Shown in pieces: positions 33,966 through 43,571 of a stretch of DNA of 64,000 nucleotides. A model generated the notes under the pieces. It saw only the letters and a program-made list of their open reading frames with translations, made no database searches and was not told where the DNA came from. Positions within the stretch are counted from its first letter, which is position 1. Each line of letters opens with the position of its first letter. The position numbers were made by a program, and so were the translations under genes. This stretch comes from Telmatactis stephensoni (lineage: Eukaryota; Cnidaria; Anthozoa; Actiniaria; Isophelliidae): the NCBI GenBank assembly GCA_029948255.1, contig JALIZF010001447.1:186001-250000 (forward strand). The letters are read 5' to 3'.

Positions 33966-34248
33966 ACACTAAAACCCGCCGCACATGATGAGAAACTGCA
34001 TGAGGAAACTGCCACGAGAGGCATCAGCTCAGACGATCAAGTCTCGCCGCAAACATTGCATCTTTGGCTACGCGAGGTCAAAAATAGAACAGGTAAAAGA
34101 GCATACGGGGAGAAAAGTGCCTCGAGTGGCAGTTTCCTCACACAGTTTCTCAACGTGTGCGGCAGGCTTAAGTAATCGGGTGAAGCTTAATTCGTTATCC
34201 GCACACTGAAACTGTTTTCACAGACTTAAAAAAAAACAGTTTTAGTGT
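33966..34248. mobile_element. 283-bp TIR element (ACACTAAAAC ends)
   Basis: ACACTAAAACCCGCCGCACA at the left. Inside, GAGAAACTGCATGAGGAAAC is inverted as GTTTCCTCACACAGTTTCTC, with CGTGTGCGGCAGGC beyond. The right end is GTTTTAGTGT. The short ORFs here are incidental. Confidence 0.6.
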
Positions 34249-34427
34249 GGACGGGGCGTCTGACCACGGCAAAAAGACTCGCCATTTATCCGTATGTAAC
34301 GGTGTGCACAGGTATCTACTGAAGGGTAAGCGTTTACGTACGACCCTTTACTTTTTAGTTTGTAAAACAGGGCCTTGACAACTCCAAGAATAAGGATCAC
34401 TTAATTGCCCATTTCTTGTGCCTATGC

Positions 34428-34571
34428 TAGAGCACATTTTGTATGAGTGTGAAACGCGGACCGCGCTGTACCGTGATCGTGTCAGTGTCATACGTTATGT
34501 CTATAAAAACATTCGAAATTCCTGTCGTAACCGTGCCGTGTCGTTTTCACAGTCATACGAAATCTACTCTA
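34428..34571. mobile_element. MITE family B copy
   Basis: TAGAGCACATTTTGTATGAG at the left and CATACGAAATCTACTCTA at the right, with the core AACATTCGAAATTCCTGTCG. Confidence 0.75.
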
Positions 34572-34875
34572 GTTGCGCCAGTGCCCGAACCAGAGTTCCC
34601 ATAATATATATTCCTTTGACTTAATACGGTTCATAATCTTTCAAATGAACTGAATGTGATGTCCCGGTCAGAGTCCATCGATCAAATTTAATTTAGCGAT
34701 TTTGAGGAACTCGCTAAAATATTCGCTAAATTATGTAATTTGTCGATAAAAGGTAGAAATTAAATATAAGTTTGGGAAAATACACTGTTCTTTATTAGGG
34801 AGTGTCTTTCAATAAAACTTTTACATCTGTAATTTACAAGTGTAGCTATATTGCTTTAGCTCTAGAAGCTATGCC

Positions 34876-35122
34876 CATCTTACCTATATACCCATCTTAT
34901 CTATATACCCACTCTTACCTATATACCAACTCTTACCTATATACCCACTCTTACCTATATACCCACTCTTACCTATATACCTATCTTATACTTATATACC
35001 CATCTTACCTATATATTCATCTTACCTATATACCGATCTTACCTATATACCCACCTTACCTATATACTCATCTTACCTATATACCCATCTTACCTATATA
35101 CCCATCTTACCTATATACCCAT
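34876..35122. repeat. 18-bp minisatellite (CTTACCTATATACCCATC type)
   Basis: About 14 tandem copies of an 18-bp unit; as 18 is a multiple of three it leaves an open frame of the THSYLYTHSYLY type, which is an artefact. Confidence 0.9.
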
Positions 35123-35580
35123 CTCTACTACGAATAGACTTATTGCCGTCTACTCTCAAAAACGAAGTTTTAGTACGGACGCAAGCATAGCAAAACAGAT
35201 GTGTTTTCAAATGTCTCTGGATTAGTGCGGGATGTAGTGCTTATCTAAATCTAAAATGCGTCCGTCAATGTTATTTTTCATAATAAAACGACTGTACTTA
35301 TACTTCAAAATAAAGCATTTTCTTTCAAGTCACGTGGCGGTTCAGTTCAGTGATTAATTAATATAACGTTAAAATCCAGTTCCAGTCTAATAATTTTACA
35401 TAATTTTATATGATTTTATAGATTTTTATGTATTTTATATTTCTTACGATTTTTTATATTTTATCGTTTTATATTTTTAATACTTAATTATTTATATATT
35501 TATTTATTATATAGTTTTTTTATGCAGGACCCATGTTGATAGCAGTTTTCTATAACTGAAATGGTTATCCTGCTAAAATA

Positions 35581-35623
<43 letters not shown>

Positions 35624-38450
35624 ATTAAGGTACTTTAACGTTTTTTAAGAATGACTGTTGGTCGTAAAGGTAACATAGCATACAGACCAAACTAAACAAC
35701 GGGAGTTCTGATGAAAGTGAGATGATTTCATGAATCTTTTATTGCGTGTTGGTAATTTAATGGGCCGCTTTACTTTGCTAAAGGAACAGAAGGGAATTTT
35801 AATTTTGGCTTTTCGATAATTACTGTCAACGCTTCCCTTAAAGGATTACCGGTTCGTCGTTAATGAAATACACACCCTGATTATAAGTGGCATCCCCGCA
35901 GCTACCCCTTATTTAGCGCTAGTTCTCAAAATTCTGAATCAGTATTATACTGTAAATTAAACTAGCGAGTGAATCGACCTTATTAGTGTAATACGTTTCG
36001 GCTGCGTCGGCATATAAAAGAAGATGAAATAATGAAAGCCGGAATATGGGAATTGTATAAAGTCTCGTCCCGATTTTTATTAAGTACACTGGCCACAATG
36101 CTGTGTAGGTCCAGTATGCTGTCCCAAGAGAAAATGAAAACGTCATTTGACAGGTTTGCATCCATGGGTGGGATTATTGAATCCAACGAAACAATAAATA
36201 ATTAATCAATCAATGCTGCACTATTTTTACATGTTTAGTAATCGTACCCAGTCCTTTATGACGCTCATGACGTCACTAGGTATGTAACAGAAGTTTGCAC
36301 CTTTGGGACCTTTTGGTACAAATATCGCTAGGAAACAATGGCAGAGATGAGGAAATCCAACCAAATAGACACGACAGACGCCTCTAGAGGTAAACTAGAG
36401 CATTGATAAACCTGATACATTAACTGAGCCATCATTTTGGCGCTTCTCTGTTCGATTGTTAACACTTCTTTGACATCCCGATCGGGTCTCGGCTTTGCAA
36501 TGGGCTTATCCTCACGACGAAGTCATAGTGTCGACAATTTTGCCCTTTTCGCTTGGAATTGAAAAGGTGAAGTCAAGATTTTAAAAATTGCATGAACTAA
36601 AAGTGACTGTAAGAATTGTTTTAGTGGTGTTTTGGTCGTTTTTATGTCGCTCACAAGATGTCGCCCACAGCTGCACGGTGTTACACCTGTTTACAAGAAG
36701 ACTGAGCAAGCTCCTTTCTGCCTTGTAGAGTCAAAGTAATGGCTTACTTTTTATCAAGTAGTGACCACAAACCACTATTCTTCGTTCACTAGTCTTTGTT
36801 GAGTTACGTTTGTAGATTTTATTCAAAGAGGAATGTTTGTCTTGATCTCAGGAAGACTGTAAACAGAAATGAACGAGTCGATCGCGAGATGTTCGTCGGT
36901 CTTTGTGAGATCATTATTTTAGCTCTAAAAGGATTTTCAGCGTTTATATTTATTTACATGATCCCTGATTTAACGTAGAAGTAATTTTCAGTTGCTCACC
37001 TTTGCATTTGTAAGCGAAATCATGAAATGATTGTTTATTTCTGCTTTCAAAATGCGATGTTTATTTGAGGTTGTTGTATTTCGGTTTCCAACACATTGCC
37101 TCGCTTCGTGTTGTTTGATAATAACCATTGAAGCCTCTCGTCTCCGATATCAATATTAATGAATGAACTGCCCTACATTTAAAATCATGGAAATTTTAAT
37201 AAAAAAATCACGATCTCTAAAGCGTATAAAAGCACTTTTTCTAATACACAAGTTCACCATTTTTTGGGGATCATTAGTCAAGGTTTCAAAATATGAAAAA
37301 GCTGTCAAAAAAACACCTTGATGTCAATAAACTGTAGTTGTTGTGAACTTATTAACTTTTTTATTTGTATTTCCGAACAATAGGCATGTATTGTGAATAA
37401 TTTTTTGTTGTGAAATCACTTCACGAAATATTTCTTTATCTTCCTTATTCCCCTTTTTCAAAATATTTTCTTTGCAGCTATTTTCTTCTTAGAGTGCTCT
37501 CACTGTTGAATAGTTGTCAACTAAATTTGAATTCACGTGAAAACAGTTTGTTTCTTCTGGGGGGAGTGTTACTAGTAAGGTAGAATGCTTTGTTTGTGCA
37601 TTCTATTTGTAAATATGTTCGCTCATTGATTAGTGGACTCCCCCTGATTTGCTTGACTGTTGCTTTGGCGGGCTTTTACTATTTTAGGTGACGTCCGTCA
37701 CCTAAATAACTAAATTTACTAAATTTACTATTCAACTGTGAGACTAAAAGCACTCTACATTTTTTCCCATTATTTTTCTGTAACTTAAATTTAATAGTGC
37801 TTAAATCAAATAAATTATCTTTGAAATATCTTATTTCTTCTTCCGCCAATTTTAATTTTAAAGACTTTGTATTTTGCAGTTTCAGTTAAATATGGGGCAA
37901 TGTTTTGTTACAAAATAGGTTTTTAATTTCTCTCCATAATTTAATATTTTTTTGTCTTAGGATTATTAAATTCATGCTCTCACAATGTGGCTCTGATAAC
38001 ACACATGAAGATTCGTGTGTGTTAATATTAATACAACTAGCTATTTCTAATAGAAAGTGAAATGCTGCGAGCAAAAAACAGCTGGTGTATCCACGTTAGC
38101 AGAACTGTTCCCCTAAAACTTACGAAAGTACACCGCTTTGTCTGATATATCAAATGTTTCTTGTTTATCTCCTGTGCGTTGTGTGACGAACACTGCTAGT
38201 TGACCTTCAATATTGAACTAGACGCACTCGTGCGTTCACTCATGCCCATGTAAAAGGGAGCCCAAAATTGGCTTAAAAAGGACATTTAGATTAGCTGTCG
38301 CTACAGTAAGAGCGATTGACATGTTGTCGTTAATAAACTTTTTAACAAGACGCACCTCGAACCGTACACTGGTTGCCTGTAGTTCAACAAGCCGCAGTAG
38401 TAAAGACCTTTAATTTGTCTGTCAACAGCTATTCATGCAAAAATTTTGTA
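35123..38450. other. Intergenic, no gene recognised
   Basis: AT-rich DNA with an (ATT)n microsatellite at 35583-35623. No exon with good splice sites and family similarity was found. Short ORFs at 35919-36186, 36796-36978 and 37886-38074 carry no recognisable motif. Confidence 0.5.
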
Positions 38451-38638
38451 CCGCTGATCGAATGTATCGCGTGCTCGTCTAGTGACATCCTTGAATCGAC
38501 TCTCGATACGGTATGGACTTGAACCGCTGATCGTATGTATCGCATGTTCGTCTAGTGACATCCTTGAATCGACTCTCGATACGGTATGGACTTGAATCGC
38601 TGATCGTATGTATCGCATGTTCGTCTAGTGACATCCAC
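38451..38638. repeat. 73-bp tandem repeat, about 2.6 copies
   Basis: Units start at 38451, 38524 and 38597 with CGCTGATCG(A/T)ATGTATCG and contain GTCTAGTGACATCCTTGAAT and CTCTCGATACGGTATGGAC. Copies two and three are nearly identical. Confidence 0.9.
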
Positions 38639-38714
38639 AGATTACACTGTGTTCCGAATAGGAGGCTACTCGCTTCGCTCGCAGCAATAATAATTATTAT
38701 ATTATGATTTATGC

Positions 38715-38859
38715 TAGAGTGCATGCACTTAATCCGTGAAACAAACACTACTAATTAGTAGTAAATAGTGTTGATTAGACAACAGGAAACAAAGGAATTA
38801 CCATAATTTAGCACTATTTTGTACTATTTATGTTTCACGGATTAAGTGCGTGTACTCTA
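38715..38859. mobile_element. MITE family A, copy 1
   Basis: TAGAGTGCATGCACTTAATC at the left and GATTAAGTGCGTGTACTCTA at the right. The TIR continues as CGTGAAAC. About 145 bp, no ORF. Confidence 0.85.
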
Positions 38860-38935
38860 CCAGGAAATCAAATACTACATGTATTTTACATTTTGTGTCA
38901 CTACTCCAACCAAGGTAGCCTGAGTATCAGGCCCT

Positions 38936-38976
38936 CTGGGGTGGGGAGGGGGAGGGGAGGGGGAGGGAAGGGAAAG
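38936..38976 (+). repeat. G-rich tract in the left TIR (G-quadruplex potential)
   Basis: Multiple runs of three to five G separated by single A or T residues (GGGGTGGGGAGGGGGAGGGG and onward), meeting the G3+N1-7 pattern several times over. The same strand composition appears, inverted, in the right TIR. Confidence 0.75.
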
Positions 38977-39593
38977 GAAAAGAGGGCCTGACACAATCGT
39001 ATATCGTGAGCCGTTCCGCCCCCTTGGAATTCGTGACGCGTGACAATAAATATCAGCCAATTAAAATCGTTTCCGGTTCGCATTGTTTTGACATGTAGGT
39101 TCAAAGGTTCAAAGCTTCTTTATTTCCACACTCTACATTTAATACAATAATATAATATTTTACAAAAAAAAATTGTGGAGGTTGACAGAGAACAACCCTA
39201 GGGGTTAAACTAGCTCTTGCAACCTATACAATTGTAAGTAGCCGCGTACTCAGGCCAGTAGCGAACATGCCGTCAACTTCGGATGGACTTTTTTGATTTG
39301 CCATCTTTGCAAAGTAAACATAAAAGTAAATTATGGAGTAAAAGCAGGATCCACTGTACCTCTGTTCTGCCTCAACAAACAAAGAATTTTGCTCTTCATT
39401 TGGTGAACATATAATATTATTAGATGTTTTGCTAGCCGTCGGAATAAGTGTGATCAAAACACAAGACCAAACTGGTAAACTTTGTAGGCCGTGTGCCCGA
39501 AGATCTTCAATTGCTGCAAGGCTTATAAAGAAATAAAAGATGCACTCAACTCGAGATCCACAGCAAAGACTCCGGAGAGAAAAACGAAGAGAG

Positions 39594-39947
39594 TTACTTC
39601 TTTAGGACACCAACCAGAAAAACTCCGACAGCAAAACAATTGAAGCCTGCGAAAGATAGTACCGTCCTGTCCTCAAAGATCAGTTCAAGCGGGTTGACCA
39701 CAATAACTTTGAACACTTTATCTTCATTGTGCTTCGCTTTCCATGAGTTAGAATAAATCTTGGGCACAATTTGATAGATGAAGCTTTTCCCGTAGCCAGT
39801 TGGGAGGACGCCAAGTACGTCTTGTCGGTCAACGACCAAACTTTTGACACATTCTATCTGTTCTTTCTTGGGATTTATGCCCGGAAAAAAGTCTAGGGCT
39901 GTTCGAAAAGCTAAATCAAACTCTTCTTCTTTTACAGAAATACTCAT
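39594..39947 (-). pseudogene. RecQ-like DNA helicase N-terminal fragment
   Basis: A 117-residue ORF with the first part of a RecQ helicase core. FFPGINPKKEQIECVKSLV fits RecQ motif 0; VLGVLPTGYGKSFIYQ is motif I (Walker A, GxGKS); VIVVNPLELIFEDR matches the motif Ia consensus VVSPLxSLMxDQ; then a GFNCFAVG stretch follows before the stop. Motif II (DExH) and everything after are missing, so it cannot be an active helicase as a single ORF. It lies wholly inside the 8-bp-TSD element on its minus strand, as a captured or remnant gene. A further spliced exon cannot be excluded, but none was recognised. Confidence 0.7.
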
Positions 39948-40129
39948 TAATGATTACAGCTAAAATCTAAAAGTCGAATCATGAGAGAAAGACTTCAAGA
40001 TGGCGGATTGATCTTTCAGAACAAGTCTGTTAACATCCGGTTTGCGACCTATTGTTCTCTTGACCAATCAGGATTTCGGCCAAAATATGGCCGATGAACA
40101 CAGCTCCTGATATGTGTTTGTGTCAGGCC

Positions 40130-40200
40130 CTCCTTTTCCCTTTCCCCTCTCCCCAGTCCCCTTTCCCTCTCCCTCCCCCTCCCCTCCCCCTCCCCGCCCC
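40130..40200 (-). repeat. C-rich tract in the right TIR (G-quadruplex potential on minus)
   Basis: CCCCTCCCC-type runs, longer than in the left TIR, so the minus strand is strongly G-run rich. The two arms differ in tract length. Confidence 0.75.
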
Positions 40201-40434
40201 AGAGGGCCTGATACTCAGGCTAAACCAAGGCCACGCTGTTAGCAGTAAATTTTAAAACAAAATTTCGATGCACTTTGTTGACACTGAAAAACAGAATTAC
40301 AGTGAGTTTCTACAGTCTAAGATGCTTCTTGATTAATCTTGATGTATTTTGTCTACATATACAGCAAATATTGTTATATGCATTTTAAGCAAAATATTGA
40401 AAATTTGTAGACTGACTTAGTTCTTTTGTTGAGA

Positions 40435-40584
40435 TAGAGTGATGGCACTTAATCCGTGAAATAGATAGTCTAACAGATATTAGTATAGACACTATTTCCA
40501 TTGTTTTCTTTTGTTTTGATTAGACTTTTAGACACTGACTACCGGTATTAGATTTTGTTTCACGGATTAAGTGCTATCACTCTA
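40435..40584. mobile_element. MITE family A, copy 2
   Basis: TAGAGTGATGGCACTTAATC at the left, GATTAAGTGCTATCACTCTA at the right, both extending as CGTGAAA. It sits in the remnant host element just right of the RecQ element. Confidence 0.85.
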
Positions 40585-41112
40585 TACTCAGCTGTGATTG
40601 GATAATTTGCATGAAAATTTGTTTGGATGACCTTGGTTGGAGTAGTCGTACAGTAATATGCTGACAATGCATATGGTTGACTTCTGAAATATACCTCACT
40701 TGCTGCAGCCTGTTGTTGCATATGTTGTAGTTAATATTCAAATTTTAGTTAGAATTAATTTCAACTGGATGAAATCAAATTTAACTAGTTCAGTTCAATT
40801 TTAACTAGTTTATTTGGATTGCAAGCATTCTAAAAAGGGATTTATTCTTTTTTGGGGACTCATTAAAAAACAGGGGCTTGGATTTTTTAGGGGATTCTTA
40901 AAAAGAACTCAAACATTTCCCCCACCCCTCCCTTGGTGTCCACTCACCCACCCCTCCCTTGATATCCTACTCACCAGCCCCTCCCTTGACATCCTACTCA
41001 CTCCACCCTCCCTTCCATTTCTCCTAACCCAACCATCCTCCTATTCCCATACTGTCAACTTCACTTCCTGTCTACCTCACTTCCTGTCTAAATTAATTAG
41101 CATTTTTATCAT

Positions 41113-41180
41113 GTCCTACCTGGGATTTGAACTCCTAACCTTTCGTTTACCAAACCATTGCTTTACCACTAGACCACGAT
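41113..41180 (-). repeat. tRNA-like sequence (A and B boxes)
   Basis: On minus: ATCGTGGTCTAGTGGTAAAG (A-box-like) and, 30 nt later, GAGTTCAAATCCCAGGTAGG (B-box-like). The acceptor ends do not pair well, so it is a SINE head or tRNA pseudogene just upstream of the integrase ORF. Confidence 0.45.
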
Positions 41181-41291
41181 GGATTCGATGGAAAAACCTT
41201 CATGAATTTTTTATTTATTCATTGAATACTCAAATCGGTTACGTCATTCATATATTAAAATTTGCGCATGCGCATAGATTCATATTTCAAG

Positions 41292-42956
41292 ATGGCGTTC
41301 CATTTGTGTGTGGCGAAGGGAATATTCTACGAAGAATTGGATAAGAAGAAAGCGTCTACAAAACATAATGCAAGCAAAATTTCAATTTATATTGAGGATG
41401 AGTTCTACGAAAGAGCCAAAAATTGGCTGCAGTCAGATAATGGCAATCAAGAGCTATCAAATAACGAAAAAGCTGCTCTCAAGAGAAAAGGATGGAGAGT
41501 TGAAAGATTGTCTGGCAAGATCGTCAACAAGGACAACAAACTTATAATACCGAAAAAGAATCTCCACAAAGTACTTTGTCAAAGCCACTCAGCCACAGCA
41601 CACCGTGGGAGAGACAAAACACTAAGTTATGTTCGTGGTCAATATGCAGAAATTTCACAGGCGATTGTGCAACTCTTTGTGTCACTTTGCCCAATTCACC
41701 AGGAACAACGATCTATAACAAATCATCAGAGGACACAAGTTGTCAAGCCAATTATGACTAACAAGTTCCTGGCCCATATACAAATTGATCTCATGGATCT
41801 GAGGAAACTTCCATGTCAGTGCAGTGTACAGCATAAGTGGATCGTTCACATCATCGATCATTTCACCAAGTACTCGTGGCTTTATGCGATTCATTCCAAA
41901 CAAGCAGAAGACGTATTGATATGTCTACAAAAACTATGTTGGCAGTTTGGCTATCCAAAAAAATTGCAAAGTGATAATGGCAAAGAATTCAAGAATAGAA
42001 AAGTTGCTCGCTTCTGTAAGGAGAACAATATCAAACAAGCCTTTGGTGCACCGAGAAAGCCATCAACACAAGGCTTAGTAGAACGAAATAACCAGACTAT
42101 CAAGCAGAATTTGCGGAATATTATAAAAGAGAAAAAAGAAAAGGCGAATAATTGGTGCAAAAGACTAGATGAGGCTGCTTACAAGAAAAATATCGTTGTG
42201 CACCGTGCAGTAGGTGAAAGTCCTTACAGCCTGGTATTTGGAATACCACCATGGAAAGAAAGACTTAAAAAAAGTGGAGAAGAAAGAGAAAGTCAGGAAG
42301 ATCATAGTGGGAATAAAAGTCAAGAAGGAGATGAAAGTGAGGAAGAAGAAAGTCAAGAAGAAGATGAAAGTGAGGAAGAAGAAAGTCAAGAAGAAGATGA
42401 AAGTGAGAATGAAAGTCAAGAAGAAGATGGAAGTGAGAATGAAAGTCAAGAAGAAGATGGAAGTGAGGAAGAAGAAAGTCAAAGAGATGAAAGTGAGGAA
42501 GAAGAAAGCTCAGAAGATGAAAGTGAGAAAGAAAGTCAAGAAGAAGATGAAAGTGACATAGAAGAAAGTGCAAATCCATCAGATCAAGGAGAAAAATCCC
42601 AAAAAAGAAAAAGGCCAAAAGAAACTCAAAAACCACACAAAGCAGTTAAAGTGAGGCAACAAAAATATAATGAAACAATGAAAAGAAAAAGTCAAAATCC
42701 AAATAAGTTCCAAGTCAATAATTTTGTAAGAATCAAAATTGATAAAGTCGATAAGACACCAATGCATCCAAATGTTCTACTTGGAAAAATATTTGCCATT
42801 GAAAATAGATATGCCAAAGTGGTGACAAAATTTGGTATCATTAAAACATTGATATCTCCAAACCGCCTTGAAAAAATTGACAATGTCAGAATTGAACTTG
42901 ACACTAGCAAAGAAATCACATTCACTGCAGCATGTAAAATGGCTCTTGCACAGTAG
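41292..42956 (+). CDS. KRBA2/Ginger-like DDE integrase-transposase, intact
   Basis: Single-exon ORF. I start at 41292 (CAAGATGGCG, good context) rather than the in-frame ATG at 41262, giving 555 residues. Numbered from 41262, an HHCH zinc-like site is H109-H114-C143-H146 (HHCC is usual). The rve core follows: D176 in IQIDLMDL, D238 in QSDNGKEF and E274 in GLVERNNQ, a D-35-E spacing of retroviral/Ginger type. Then comes an Asp/Glu/Ser repeat (ESQEEDESEEEE type, about residues 343-443), and a C-terminal part with VRIKIDKVDK and NVLLGKIF like KRBA2-like proteins. It should cut and join element ends in the nucleus. All catalytic residues are present and there is no stop or frameshift, so it is a young transposon or a host-kept copy. 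The TIRs around it favour the former. Confidence 0.85.
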   Translation: MAFHLCVAKGIFYEELDKKKASTKHNASKISIYIEDEFYERAKNWLQSDNGNQELSNNEKAALKRKGWRVERLSGKIVNKDNKLIIPKKNLHKVLCQSHSATAHRGRDKTLSYVRGQYAEISQAIVQLFVSLCPIHQEQRSITNHQRTQVVKPIMTNKFLAHIQIDLMDLRKLPCQCSVQHKWIVHIIDHFTKYSWLYAIHSKQAEDVLICLQKLCWQFGYPKKLQSDNGKEFKNRKVARFCKENNIKQAFGAPRKPSTQGLVERNNQTIKQNLRNIIKEKKEKANNWCKRLDEAAYKKNIVVHRAVGESPYSLVFGIPPWKERLKKSGEERESQEDHSGNKSQEGDESEEEESQEEDESEEEESQEEDESENESQEEDGSENESQEEDGSEEEESQRDESEEEESSEDESEKESQEEDESDIEESANPSDQGEKSQKRKRPKETQKPHKAVKVRQQKYNETMKRKSQNPNKFQVNNFVRIKIDKVDKTPMHPNVLLGKIFAIENRYAKVVTKFGIIKTLISPNRLEKIDNVRIELDTSKEITFTAACKMALAQ

Positions 42957-43068
42957 GATAAATGATTTACCTTATAAATGATCAATAAAGACAATTCATT
43001 CAAAGACACAAAAGTCCAAATAATTTCACTTTTATTATTTTATTACATACACAGCACTGGATTGTTGA

Positions 43069-43410
43069 TTCCTACATAGTCTTCCCCAATACTAACCCTA
43101 AACCTAACCCCAAGGTACTTGGGAGTTATTCCTACATAGTCTTCCCCAATACTAACCCTAAACCTAACCCCAAGGTACTTGGGAGTTATTCCTACATAGT
43201 CGTCCCTAATACTAACCCTAAACCTAACCCCAAGGTACTTGGGAGTTATTCCTACATAGTCTTCCCCAGTACTAACCCTAAACCTAACCCCAAGGTACTT
43301 GGGAGTTATTCCTACATAGTCTTCCCTAATACTAACCCTAAACCTAACCCCAAGGTACTTGGGAGTTATTCCTACATAGTCTTCCCTAATACTAACCCTA
43401 ACCCCAAGGT
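43069..43410. repeat. 60-bp tandem repeat with CCCTAA-like motif
   Basis: About 5.7 nearly identical 60-bp units starting TTCCTACATAGTCTTCCCC. Each unit contains CTAACCCTAAACCTAACCCC, resembling the animal telomere repeat CCCTAA in degenerate form. It lies between the integrase stop and the right TIR of the transposon. Confidence 0.9.
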
Positions 43411-43571
43411 CCTGGAATGCTCATTCCAACTGGTTGGAATTAATTTCAACCAGTAGAAATTAAATTTAATTTCTATCTAGTTGAAATTAATTTCAACCAG
43501 TTGAAATAAAATTTGACTAGTGGAAATCAATTTCTACTGGTTGAAATTAATTCTAACTGAAACCTGCAACA

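Larger units (their letters stand above)
38916..40222. mobile_element. TIR element with RecQ-like helicase ORF, 8-bp target duplication
   Basis: Ends TAGCCTGAGTATCAGGCCCT and its reverse complement, flanked directly by AACCAAGG (38908-38915 and 40223-40230). The TIRs extend into long G-rich (left) and C-rich (right) tracts and a second inverted AGGGCCTGACAC block. The interior carries a truncated RecQ-like helicase ORF on minus. No transposase is visible. An 8-bp duplication fits hAT-, P- or Zisupton-type mobilisation; which is not decided. Confidence 0.8.
38898..40648. mobile_element. Older TIR element hosting the RecQ element and a MITE
   Basis: CTACTCCAACCAAGG at 38901-38915 is exactly inverted at 40631-40645, giving a 15-bp TIR around the region. 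Inside lie the RecQ-bearing element (38916-40222) and MITE A copy 2 (40435-40584). Without them about 300 bp remain, which fits a MITE. Confidence 0.55.
40714..43571 (+). mobile_element. Ginger/KRBA2-type DNA transposon
   Basis: An intact integrase-like ORF is flanked by an exact 18-bp inverted repeat, GTTAGAATTAATTTCAAC (40748-40765) and its complement (43540-43557), inside AT-rich subterminal GAAATTAA/CAACTGG repeats. TGTTGCA at 40714 and TGCAACA ending at 43571 are plausible termini, as Ginger ends are TGT...ACA. I do not see the expected 4-bp target duplication, so exact ends are uncertain. Confidence 0.6.

Noticed and set aside
34802..35137. ORF of the THSYLYTHSYLY type
   Set aside because: It is an 18-bp minisatellite kept open because 18 is a multiple of three.
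40814..41344. 176-residue ORF before the integrase
   Set aside because: It reads across a tandem CACTCAC-type repeat and a tRNA-like relic and overlaps the integrase start in another frame; no domain is visible.
42165..42636. Antisense Phe/Leu-rich ORFs opposite the integrase
   Set aside because: They are the reverse of the Glu/Asp-rich repeat of the real ORF.
43069..43410. True telomere
   Set aside because: CCCTAA words occur only inside a 60-bp unit and the array is flanked by unique sequence on both sides.
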